Assembly (NCBI GenBank): GCA_025927935.1
Contig: JAICKM010000071.1
Span: forward strand, 1 to 15,582
DNA: 15,582 nt
Reading direction: 5' to 3'
Origin: Chloroflexia bacterium
GTDB taxonomy: Bacteria; Chloroflexota; Chloroflexia; QHBQ01; JADMIH01
Positions 1-7,800 of this stretch are shown piece by piece. Position numbers and translations under genes: made by a program. Positions within the stretch are counted from its first letter, which is position 1, and every line of letters starts with the position of its first letter. Under the pieces are notes generated by a model. It searched no databases. It was not told where the DNA came from and was given only the letters and a program-made list of their open reading frames with translations.

Positions 1-1
1 A

Positions 2-361
2 CCGTGCCTGCTGCTCCTGCTCGCCGAAGGCCCCACCCACGGATACAGCCTGATGGAGGAACTCAACCGGCGCCAACTCTTGCCGGGGGATGTCGATGTC
101 GGCAATCTCTACCGCGCCCTGCGCCGGATGGAGGCCGCCGGTCTCGTCACTTCGACCTGGAGCACGCACGAACGGGGACCGAACAAACGGGTGTATCAGA
201 TCACGGACCGGGGCGAGGAAGTGCTCCGCCACTGGGCCGGCGTGCTCGAACAGCGCACCCGGCTCCTGCGGGTCTTTCTCGACGAGTACCACCGCGTCTT
301 CGGGCAGCAGCCCACCATCGCACCAACTCACAGTCCAGAGGAAACGGACAACTTCATGTAG
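2..361 (+). CDS. PadR-family transcriptional regulator, 5' end cut by window edge
   Basis: The reading frame is open from base 2 and ends at TAG 359-361. About 119 residues are present and the N-terminus lies outside the window. The visible part is a PadR winged helix: a hydrophobic LLLLLAEGPTHGYSLMEEL segment (helix 1 and the HGYSL motif), then the recognition-helix region DVGNLYRALRRMEAAGLV. The wing follows, with GPNKRVYQITDRGEEVL. PadR proteins are dimeric DNA-binding repressors that often control efflux or stress genes and their own operon. The short C-terminal helix (about residues 80-105) would be the dimerisation part. The next gene starts 37 bases downstream on the same strand, so the two are probably co-transcribed. 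No ligand can be inferred. Confidence 0.9.
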   Translation, partial: PCLLLLLAEGPTHGYSLMEELNRRQLLPGDVDVGNLYRALRRMEAAGLVTSTWSTHERGPNKRVYQITDRGEEVLRHWAGVLEQRTRLLRVFLDEYHRVFGQQPTIAPTHSPEETDNFM

Positions 362-398
362 CGCCAGGATGGGCTACTGAAAGGTGAGGGATACCATT

Positions 399-1070
399 AT
401 GCATAAGCATCATCATCGACATCATCACGACGAGGAATGGGACGCGAGTGACGCCCGCTTTGGCGGCCCGCAGGGCGAACCCGGCTGGGGTCCGCCGCCC
501 GGCTACGGCTGGGGCGGACGACCGTTCCCGCCGCCCGGCGCGTTCCGCGGCGGCTTCGGCCCGTGGGCCTTCCGGGGCCGGCGCGGCTTCGGCCCGTGGA
601 TGTTCCGCGGCGGGCACGGCTTCGGCCCCGGTTGGGGCGGCCCAGAGCCGGACGCCGAGGGCGCGGAGCGCGGGCCGGGTCCCGGCTTCCGTGGCGGGCA
701 CGGCCCGTTCGGGCACGGCTTCGGGCCAGGCGGGCACGGTCCCGGCTTCCGCGGTTGGGGCGGGCCAGGACCTGACGCCGAAGGCGAGTGGCGCGGCCCG
801 CAGTTCCACGGCGGGTGGGGCGGCGGTTTTCGCAGCGGCTGGGACCATCCCGGCCACCACGACCACCACGGCCACCACGGCCACCCTGGCCGGCACGGCG
901 GCCCCGATATCGCCTGGCAGATCGCCCGGCTGGAGCAGGTCCAGGCGTTCCTGGAGCAGCGGCTGGCCGATGTGAAGAACGCGCTGGAGCACTTGCGTGC
1001 CCAGCAGCAACAGCAGCAACAGCAAGACCAGCCGCCGGCAGGAACGGACCGGCCCACGGTTCATCTATAG
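399..1070 (+). CDS. His/Gly/Phe-rich low-complexity protein with C-terminal helix and polyQ tail
   Basis: This encodes 223 residues. I chose ATG 399 because an AGGTGAGGGA ribosome site (382-391) lies seven bases upstream; a GTG at 384 in the same frame sits inside that site. Residues 1-15 are a His cluster (MHKHHHRHHH, then acidic). Residues about 20-150 are low complexity with repeated GFGPW, FRGG, GHGFGPG and PDAEG units. A second His-rich stretch (HPGHHDHHGHHGHPGRHG) follows. The only conventional fold is a predicted amphipathic helix near residues 172-202 (IAWQIARLEQVQAFLEQRL), ending in about eight Gln. There is no signal peptide or membrane segment. His clusters suggest metal binding and the repeats suggest a disordered or phase-separating protein; both are inferences. 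It follows the PadR gene, and a terminator lies directly downstream. I do not recognise a named family. Confidence 0.8.
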   Translation: MHKHHHRHHHDEEWDASDARFGGPQGEPGWGPPPGYGWGGRPFPPPGAFRGGFGPWAFRGRRGFGPWMFRGGHGFGPGWGGPEPDAEGAERGPGPGFRGGHGPFGHGFGPGGHGPGFRGWGGPGPDAEGEWRGPQFHGGWGGGFRSGWDHPGHHDHHGHHGHPGRHGGPDIAWQIARLEQVQAFLEQRLADVKNALEHLRAQQQQQQQQDQPPAGTDRPTVHL

Positions 1071-1113
1071 CCACCCAGGAGGCGGGCGCCACTCTGCGCT
1101 CGCCTCCGCGCGA

Positions 1114-1144
1114 AGGCCCCGGACAGTGTCCGGGGCCTCTTTTT
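1114..1144 (+). terminator. Intrinsic terminator of the PadR / His-rich operon
   Basis: A perfect 11-bp GC-rich stem (arms 1114-1124 and 1128-1138, AGGCCCCGGAC and its complement) has a 3-base loop. It is followed at once by C and five T on the plus strand (1140-1144). On the minus strand no T run follows the stem, so it acts mainly on plus-strand transcripts, although it also lies just past the stop codon of the convergent synthetase gene. Confidence 0.92.
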
Positions 1145-1149
1145 GTGCC

Positions 1150-3900
1150 TTAGCGGGTCGCGGAGGTAGCAGGGGGAGCAAGCACCCCGGGCGCGGGGTA
1201 GCGGAAGCCTGCCAGGCTCAGCAGGGCGGGTCGGACGCCGGGCGCGGCCAGGCGCAGCAGGCACGGGATAAGATCGGCGACGGTGAGCAGATCGGGGGCC
1301 GCCCAGGGCGCGATCGCGACGGGAGGCGCCCTGAAGCGCTCTAGTTGGTCCACGGCGAACACTTCCAGGATGGCGCCCAGCGTGGCGGCGTGCGCCCGAT
1401 AGACGGGGTCGCCGGTGGCCTGGAACATGTCGAGCAAGAAATCGATATCCCCCGCCAGCCCGTCCGCGCGCCGCGGCCCCGCCGCGCGCCCGGCGCGGGC
1501 GGCAGTTTGCGCGGCCCTCGCGGCCAGGGCGGCGGCCTCCGGCAGCACGCCCGCCGCCCCGGCGTGCAGCAAGAAGCGCCCCACCCCGGCGGCGCCGTCG
1601 TCCAACCCCGGCCCGCCCGGCAGACTGCCGGGCGAGCGCGGCCAGACCAGCCCGCTGCCGTCGTCGAGGACCGGCAGCGCCAGGGCCGCCAGCCGGCGTG
1701 CGGCCCGGCCCGCCGTCTCCCGGTAGCGCGCATCCCCGGTCGCGGCGAACAGGTCGAGGAGCGCGGCGCCAATGCCCGCCGCCCCCGCGCCGTAGCCGGT
1801 CAGCGCGGCCCCACCGAAGGCGGGCGGCACCGGCCAGCAGCACCCGCCTTCGCGCGCATCCTCGGCGCGGCGGCACAGTTCGTCCCCGGCGGCTATTGCC
1901 GCCGCCAGATGCTCGGGCGCACCGGTCGCGTGCCGGAGCAAGAGATGGAAGTGCAGGCGCCCCGCCGTCCCATGCGCCCGGCCCGGCGCGCCGTAGGGCC
2001 GGCCCGCCACCCAGCGGGCGTGCTCGACGGCGGCGGCGATAAGCGCAGCGTCCCTCAGCACCTGCCCGGCCCGCAGCAACGCGGCCCCCACCCCCGCCTC
2101 GCCCGCATCCAGGCCAGGTAGCGGCGCACCCGCCGGGCGCGGCCCTCGCATCAGCCACCGGGCGAGCGCCGCCACGGCCTCGCGCACCCCCGCATCGCCG
2201 CCATCCGCCGCCAGTTCGGCGAGGGCCAGCAGGACGCCCGCGGCCCCGTCGCTCAGATCGCGGGTGTAGCCGGTCGCGCCCGCGCCGCGCACCCACGGCG
2301 CATCGCCCTGCTCCGCCGCGCCGCACACCACCTGGGCCAGGTGATGGCCCAGGCGCGCGGCGAGATCACGGTAATGGTCCCCGCTAACAGCAGGGGATGC
2401 AGCCTCCGGTACGCTGGCGACGGACGGCGGTTCGCCCGGATCAGACTCGTCTAATGCAGCCAGAGCGACATCGAGCGCGGCCAGGGTGGGATAGCGCGCA
2501 GTCGGGTCGGGCGCCAGGCAGCGGGCGATAACGGCGGGCAGGCCGGGCGCGATGGCCGGGTTGAGCAGCGCCGGGGGCCGCGCCGGCAGCCGTTCCGCTT
2601 GCGGGGCCAGGGCCGGTTCCGCGCCGGTAGCGAGCAAATAGAGCAGCGCGCCCAGCCCATAGATGTCGTCGGCGACCGCTGCCGGCGCGCCCGCCGCCTG
2701 TTGCGGCGACAGGTAGCCGCGCGTGCCCGCTCCCGGCAGGCGATCCACCGCCCCCGGCGTGCAGGCCAGGTCGAAGTCGACCAGCCGCAGCGTCCCGTCG
2801 GGCGCGACGATGATATTCGTGGACTTGAGGTCGCGATAGACCCAGCCGCGCGCATGAACCGTGGACAGGATCGCCACCAGTTCGCGGCCCCAGCGCACGA
2901 TCCCATCCGTGGGCACGCAGGCGCCGGTGGCGGCAAGGCGGCGCATATACTCGTCCAGCGATTCGCCCGGCAGTTCGGCCAGCGGGAGAAAGAGGTCGCC
3001 GTCATCCCCCAGCAGCGGGTGGGCCGCCGGGAAGCGCGGGTCGGGCGCCAGCGCGGCCAGCACGGCGGCTTCGTGGCGCAGCCCCTCCCGCGCGTCGCCG
3101 CCCGCGCCGTCCTGCAACGCCGCGCGGCCCGCCTGCTTGACGATACACGCGCCGGGCGCGGCCAGATCGACCCCCTGGTAGACGGTGCCGCGCACCGACT
3201 CATAGAGCGGCGCAACCAGCAGGTAGCGCCCGCCGATCAGCCGCGGACCGCGCGGCGGCGGCGCGGCGATCCCCGCCGCCACGAAGGGATCGGCGGCCCA
3301 CGCGGGCGCGTGGTAGCGCGGGCCGCGGTCATCGGGCACCCAGGTGCCGTCGGGAGCCTCGATGGCGGGCACGACGGCTCCGGCGGGACTATAGGCGAAT
3401 TGCGGGGCGTGGCTGCCGTAGCGATAGGCGACCAGGCTGCCGGACGTCAGGGGCCGGTCGGTTCCGATGGCGGGGCCGCGCAGCCCGCGCGTCGCCACAT
3501 CGAGCGCGCCGGCCAGGCGCACCGCCTGCGCGTCGTCGCGCGGGTAGACGGTGAGGAACTTGCCCACCTGGGCGAGGCCGTAGCCCGCGCGGTTGAGCAT
3601 GTGCAGATGCTCGCGCGACGCCACGACCTTGAAAGCTGCCTGCTCGGTCAGCAGCACCGGCAGGGCACACCCCAGCACTGCGGCGGCATCGCAAATGCCC
3701 GCGGAAACGTGCAGCTTCCAGCCCTGGCGCGGCGGCGCGACCCCTGGCGGGCGGAAGTACGTCCAGATATCGGGCGCGGCGGGCGCCGTCACCTCCCACC
3801 CGGCGAAGTCCGCGGGGCGCAGGCCCACGGCGTCCGGCCAGCCTGGTAGCGGCCACGGGCCGCGGGCCGGCTCGGCGGGCAGCACGGCCCCATCACTCAT
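1150..3900 (-). CDS. Class III-type lanthipeptide synthetase (LanKC: lyase-kinase-cyclase)
   Basis: This encodes 916 residues from ATG 3900. An in-frame GTG at 3918 would add six residues but lies inside a hairpin arm. Three domains follow the LanKC order. The N-terminal lyase-like domain (about 20-215) has GWKLHVSA (K62, H64), GKFLTVYP and a SGSLVAYRYGS motif; it would eliminate phosphate from phospho-Ser/Thr. The kinase domain (about 220-480) has K255 in CIVKQ, the catalytic loop YRDLKSTN (D357) and DFD in place of DFG (D375), so it looks active. The LanC-like cyclase (about 510-905) has several Gly-Ala-Gly helix repeats including AHGTAG and DDGAAGVG. It lacks the WCxG and CHG zinc-ligand motifs of class I, II and IV enzymes, as class III enzymes do. 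The protein would act in the cytoplasm on the Ser/Thr and Cys of the precursor encoded directly upstream in the same operon. No strong ribosome site is visible, so translation may be coupled or structure-controlled. Specific ring chemistry (lanthionine or labionin) cannot be read from the sequence. Confidence 0.9.
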   Translation of the reverse strand: MSDGAVLPAEPARGPWPLPGWPDAVGLRPADFAGWEVTAPAAPDIWTYFRPPGVAPPRQGWKLHVSAGICDAAAVLGCALPVLLTEQAAFKVVASREHLHMLNRAGYGLAQVGKFLTVYPRDDAQAVRLAGALDVATRGLRGPAIGTDRPLTSGSLVAYRYGSHAPQFAYSPAGAVVPAIEAPDGTWVPDDRGPRYHAPAWAADPFVAAGIAAPPPRGPRLIGGRYLLVAPLYESVRGTVYQGVDLAAPGACIVKQAGRAALQDGAGGDAREGLRHEAAVLAALAPDPRFPAAHPLLGDDGDLFLPLAELPGESLDEYMRRLAATGACVPTDGIVRWGRELVAILSTVHARGWVYRDLKSTNIIVAPDGTLRLVDFDLACTPGAVDRLPGAGTRGYLSPQQAAGAPAAVADDIYGLGALLYLLATGAEPALAPQAERLPARPPALLNPAIAPGLPAVIARCLAPDPTARYPTLAALDVALAALDESDPGEPPSVASVPEAASPAVSGDHYRDLAARLGHHLAQVVCGAAEQGDAPWVRGAGATGYTRDLSDGAAGVLLALAELAADGGDAGVREAVAALARWLMRGPRPAGAPLPGLDAGEAGVGAALLRAGQVLRDAALIAAAVEHARWVAGRPYGAPGRAHGTAGRLHFHLLLRHATGAPEHLAAAIAAGDELCRRAEDAREGGCCWPVPPAFGGAALTGYGAGAAGIGAALLDLFAATGDARYRETAGRAARRLAALALPVLDDGSGLVWPRSPGSLPGGPGLDDGAAGVGRFLLHAGAAGVLPEAAALAARAAQTAARAGRAAGPRRADGLAGDIDFLLDMFQATGDPVYRAHAATLGAILEVFAVDQLERFRAPPVAIAPWAAPDLLTVADLIPCLLRLAAPGVRPALLSLAGFRYPAPGVLAPPATSATR

Positions 3901-3914
3901 CGGCAATGACGAAG

Positions 3915-3945
3915 CCACCCACCGGATGGGCGGCCCGGTGGGTGG
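3915..3945 (-). promoter_or_regulatory. Perfect 11-bp stem-loop just upstream of the synthetase start
   Basis: The arms are 3915-3925 (CCACCCACCGG) and 3935-3945 (its exact complement), with a 9-base loop. In the minus-strand mRNA the stem ends about 14 bases before the ATG at 3900 and covers the alternative GTG at 3918. No T run follows, so it is not a classical terminator. It may limit read-through, protect mRNA ends or control translation of the synthetase relative to the precursor. The repeat is seen directly; its function is inferred. Confidence 0.7.
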
Positions 3946-3959
3946 GAGTGCGCGCGGTA

Positions 3960-4024
3960 GGGCGCCGGACCCTGGCGCCCGCGACCGGGCACGGGAGACC
4001 GGCGCCCCCGCTCACCGGCCGGTG
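3960..4024 (-). repeat. Further inverted repeats in the precursor-synthetase spacer
   Basis: A 7-bp inverted repeat (GGGCGCC 3960-3966 with GGCGCCC 3974-3980, 7-base loop) and a 12-bp perfect palindrome CACCGGCCGGTG (4013-4024) lie between the precursor stop codon and the synthetase start. The palindrome begins six bases after the precursor stop. With the hairpin at 3915-3945 they make the 129-base spacer highly structured in the transcript. Confidence 0.6.
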
Positions 4025-4029
4025 TTGGA

Positions 4030-4317
4030 TCAAAACCAGGTGCACAGCCCGTGCGAGTGTGGCTTGCGTTGCTCGGACTCCGGCACCTTGGCATAGGCCG
4101 CCGTCAGCGCCTCGTACTCGGCGCCCAGGCCGCTCGCGTCCAGGGCCGCCTGGTTGTTGTCCACCAGCGCCTGGCGCAACGCCGGATCGGTGGCGATGCG
4201 GTCCACGAGTTTGCTGACAAACGCGCGCCGCTGCTGATCCAGGTTGGCGCTCTGCGATCCCGATCCGGCATCCTGCGGATGGCGAGGTCCCTTGTCTTTA
4301 GCCGTCTTGTCATCCAT
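4030..4317 (-). CDS. Putative lanthipeptide precursor with long helical leader and Ser-x3-Cys C-terminal core
   Basis: This encodes 95 residues, starting at ATG 4317 with AAAGGA nine bases upstream. Residues 1-29 are polar and disordered. Residues about 30-76 form a predicted helix (RRAFVSKLVDRIATDPALRQ, then ALVDNNQAALDASGL) that resembles NHLP/Nif11-style RiPP leaders in its DPALRQAL pattern. The C-terminus is KPHSHGLCTWF: the only Cys (C92) follows Ser88 with three residues between, and Thr93-Trp-Phe ends the chain. A single Ser-x3-Cys lanthionine is the simplest product; Thr93 could also be dehydrated. The labionin pattern Ser-x2-Ser-x3-Cys is absent, since Ser81 and Ser88 are six residues apart. 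The gene lies directly upstream of the LanKC gene, behind a strong promoter. Family membership rests on context and leader pattern; a small helical protein of other function is the alternative. Confidence 0.75.
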   Translation of the reverse strand: MDDKTAKDKGPRHPQDAGSGSQSANLDQQRRAFVSKLVDRIATDPALRQALVDNNQAALDASGLGAEYEALTAAYAKVPESEQRKPHSHGLCTWF

Positions 4318-4397
4318 GGTCAGCGATCCTTTCCGCGGGAGGCGATCCGGCTCCCGCCCGGTGCGTACCCAACAGCCGCAAGTCCCAGGCGGCGTGG

Positions 4398-4426
4398 AGT
4401 ATAGCAGGCGGCGCCCGGCCCGTCAA
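4398..4426 (-). promoter_or_regulatory. Sigma70-type promoter of the precursor-LanKC operon
   Basis: On the minus strand there is TTGACG (-35, 4421-4426), a 17-base spacer, and TATACT (-10, 4398-4403) preceded by TGC, making an extended -10. Transcription would start near 4391 and leave about 74 untranslated bases before the precursor ATG at 4317. Element match and spacing are close to ideal, although no data confirm the start. Confidence 0.8.
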
Positions 4427-4444
4427 TGGGATGCCGGGCCTAAC

Positions 4445-4639
4445 GAGTGCTGAGTGCTGAGTGCTGAGTGCTGAGTAACGACGAGAGACGGTGCGGGACG
4501 GGGGCCGGGGGAGAGGTTCCCCCACCGGCGAGTAGCACATTACTGAGTGCTGAGTAACGACGAGAGACGGCGCGGGAAGGTGGGAAACGTGAGCAAGCGA
4601 CTCCCCTCCCCGCGGCGGAGAGGCGCCGGGGGAGAGGTT
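4445..4639. repeat. Heptamer tandem repeat and duplicated intergenic boxes
   Basis: Four perfect copies of GAGTGCT run from 4445 to 4472, followed by GAGTAACGACGAGAGACGG. The unit GAGTGCT plus this tail (4466-4498) recurs at 4545-4577 with one mismatch in 33 bases. A 15-base box, GCCGGGGGAGAGGTT, occurs at 4504-4518 and again at 4625-4639, the second after a C-rich, partly palindromic stretch (about 4600-4620). This looks like decayed, dispersed REP-type sequence. The heptamer count is small and no open frame here looks coding. Confidence 0.8.
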
Positions 4640-4690
4640 GATCGCAATTCGTGAAATACCTAACGCATGCTAGCGGGGCGCCGTGGCCTG

Positions 4691-4706
4691 TGCTATACTA
4701 TAGCAA
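4691..4706 (+). promoter_or_regulatory. Extended -10 promoter and symmetric box before the cyclase gene
   Basis: TG-C-TATACT at 4691-4699 matches an extended -10. No good -35 stands 17 bases upstream (TAGCGG, 4671-4676). The -10 is embedded in a symmetric box, GCTATA-C-TATAGC (4692-4704), which could also bind a dimeric regulator. Transcription from here would leave about 114 untranslated bases before ATG 4820. Confidence 0.55.
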
Positions 4707-4819
4707 TCCGGCGGCGCGGGGCGCGTCCTGCGCATCTGCCGGTGCTGCCATCCACGATTGACCGCGTCGTTTACAGAGTCGTCCACCCTCCGACGTATAG
4801 GTGAGGGACCGCCGCGTCT

Positions 4820-7800
4820 ATGGATCCCACTCTCGCTGCCTACATTCCCATGGATCGCCGCCAGGCGCTGGCCCGTGGCGCCACGTTGCCCGACCGCACG
4901 TGGGGCGCCGCGTTGTTCGCCGACATTGCCGGCTTCACCCCGCTGACCGAATCGCTGATGAGCACCCTCGGCGTCCGCCGTGGGGGCGAGGAATTGACCC
5001 ACCAGTTGAACCGCGTCTACGACGCGCTGGTGGCCGAGGTGCACCGCTATGGCGGCAGCGTGCTCGGCTTCAGCGGCGACGCGATCACCTGCTGGTTCGC
5101 CGACGGCGCACCGGCGGGGGCGGCGCCACCCCCGGCCACCCTGCGCGCGACGGCCTCGGCCCTGGCGATGCAGCAGGCGATGGCCCAATTCGCCACCGTG
5201 CCCCTACCGGGCGGCGGCACGGTGACGCTGGCGATGCACGCCGCGGTCGCCTACGGCCCGGCCCGCCGGTTCATCGTCGGCGACCCGGCCATCCAGATTA
5301 TCGACGTGGCGGCCGGGGCGGCGCTGGACCGCATGGGGCTGGTCGAACCGCTGGCGGGCAAAGGCGAGGTCATCCTGGATCCTGAAGCCGTGGCGCAGGC
5401 GGGCGATCTACTCGCCATCCGCACCTGGCACACCAGCGCGACCACGGGGGCGCGAGGCGCCGTGGTCACCGGCCTCCGCGCCCCCGTGCCTCACACGCCG
5501 TGGCCGCCGCTTCCCGCGGATACGCTCAGCGCGGAGGAAATGCGGCCCTGGCTGCTGCCCGCCGTCTACGCGCGCCTGCAAAGCGAGCGGATCGAGTTCC
5601 TGACCGAACTCCGGCCCGTGGTGGCGCTCTTTCTCCTCCTGGAAGGGATCGACTACGAAGGCGACGATGCCGCCGGGGCCGCGCTCGACGCCTATGTGCG
5701 CTGGGTGCAAGCCACGCTGGCCCGCTACGAAGGCACCCTCTTGCAATTCACGGTGGACGACAAGGGCAGCTACTTTTATGCCGCCTTTGGCGCGCCTATC
5801 GCCCATGAAGACGACGCCCGCCGCGCCACGGCGGCGGCGTTTGAGCTAAGCCACCCCCCGGCCACCCCGGCCCCGATCCGCCCGCTGCAAATCGGCATCA
5901 GCCAGGGCACCATGCGCACCGGGGCCTATGGCGGCACCACCTGCCGCACCTACGGCGCGCTGGGCAGCGAGGTGAACCTCGCCTCGCGCCTGATGCAGCA
6001 TGCCGCGCCCGGCCAGGTGCTGGCGAGCGAACGGGTCCGGCTCCTGACCAGCGAAACCTTCCGCTGGGAAGCCCTCCCGCCCATCCGCGTCAAGGGTCGC
6101 AGTTCGCCGGTCGCCGTCTATGCGCTGCACGGCCCGGCGGACCCGGTCAAGGCCGCGCCCCCCGCGGGCATGATTGGCCGCGCCGCCGAGCAGGCGGTGC
6201 TGACGGGCGCGCTGCATAAGCTGCGCCAGGGCACCGGCGGCCTGCTGCTGGTCGAAGGCGATCCGGGCATCGGCAAGTCCCGCCTGATCGCCGCGGTCCG
6301 CGGCCAGGCCGCCGCGCTGGAGATCAGCACCTTCACCGGGTCGGGCGATGCGGTCGAGCAATTAACGCCCTACCATGCCTGGTGCCCCATCTTCAGCCGC
6401 ATCCTCGATCTCGTGCCGGGCGCAGCCGGCGCAGCGCAGCGCGAGCATCTGGAGCGCCGGCTGGCCGGGATGCCGGGCCAGGAGCAGATGGCCCCGCTGC
6501 TCGGCGCCGTGCTGGGCCTCGACATCCCGGACAACGCGATCACCGCGGCCCTGGCCGGGCCGGGGCGCGCCGAAAACACGATCAACCTGCTGGTCGCCAT
6601 CCTGCGCGACGCCGCCGCCCACACACCCACCACGATCATCCTCGAAGACGGCCAGTGGCTCGATTCCGCGTCCTGGGCGCTCGCGCTTGCCGTGAGCCGG
6701 CGAGTCCAACCGCTGCTGCTCATCCTGACCACGCGCCCGCTGCCGGCCTCTAACGAGGCACCGCCGCCGGACGACTACACCCAGTTGCGGGCGACGCCGG
6801 GGCTAAAGCACCTGCGTCTGGGGGCGCTGGCGCCCGACGATGTGGCGGCGGTCGTGGCCCAGCGGCTCGGCGTGACCCGCCTGCCGGAGCCGGTGAGCGC
6901 CCTGATCCGCCAGCGCGCCGAAGGCCATCCCTTCTTCAGCGAGGAACTGGCCTGCGCCTTGCGCGACGCGGGCTGGATCAGCGTGTCCGGCGGCGAATGC
7001 CGGGTGGCCCCCGGCGTCGATCTGAGCGCCATCACATTCCCCGACACATTGCACGGCGTCATCATCAGCCGCATCGACCGCCTGGCGCCCTCCCAGCAAG
7101 TTACCCTGAAGACGGCGAGTGTGATCGGGCGCCTCTTCTCCGCCGGCCTGCTGCACGCCATTCACCCGCTGGCCCTGGCGCCGGAGGCCCTGGCCGGCGA
7201 ACTGGACGTGCTCGACCGGCTGGATCTGACGCCGCTGTACCAGCGCGAGCCGGAGCGGGCCTACCTCTTCAAGCACGTCATCACCCACGAAGCGACCTAC
7301 TACCTGATGCCGGAAGGGCAGCGCCGCCCGCTGCATCGCGCCGTGGCCGAGTGGTATGAGCAAACGCACGCCCACGACCTGGCCGCCTCCTATCCCCTGC
7401 TGGCCTATCATTGGCAGCGGGCGCTGGGCGATGCGCCGTCCGACCCGGAGCTGATCAATAAGACCATCGACTACATGCAGAAGGCAGGAGCGCAGGCGGC
7501 GCGTAACAACGCCAATCCCGAAGCCGTGCGCTTCTATCAGGATGCGCTGGCATTGCTGGCGCGCTTGCCGGAGACCCCGGAGCGCAACCTGCGCGAACTG
7601 GAGTTCCTGCTGGCCCTGGTGGGGCCGCTGGTCGTCACCCGCGGCCCGGCGGCGCACGTCGTGCGCGAGGTGTATGACCGGGCCTACGCCCTGGCCGAGG
7701 GCGGCGCGGCGACCCCTAGCCTGCTGCCCGTGCTCTATGGCCTGATCCGCTTCCACGTCGGGCGGGCCGAGTACCAGGAGGCGCGCACCCTGGCCGACCG

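Noticed and set aside
397..1092. Long opposite-strand frames over the His/Gly-rich gene
   Set aside because: They are Arg/Ala/Pro-rich mirror frames of GC-rich coding DNA and lack ribosome sites; the plus-strand frame has a good site and a terminator.
2599..3849. Long plus-strand frame inside the synthetase gene
   Set aside because: The minus-strand frame has clear kinase and lyase motifs; the plus-strand product is Arg/Gln/Gly-rich without any motif.
3901..3918. GTG start of the synthetase at 3918
   Set aside because: The codon lies inside a perfect hairpin arm with no ribosome site upstream; ATG 3900 is simpler, though not proven.
4310..4540. Minus-strand frame in the repeat region as a second small peptide gene
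   Set aside because: It runs through the tandem heptamers and the RiPP promoter, has no ribosome site and no precursor-like pattern.
4445..4577. CRISPR array
   Set aside because: The repeats are 7-base tandem units and one duplicated segment; there are no regular spacers and no cas genes.
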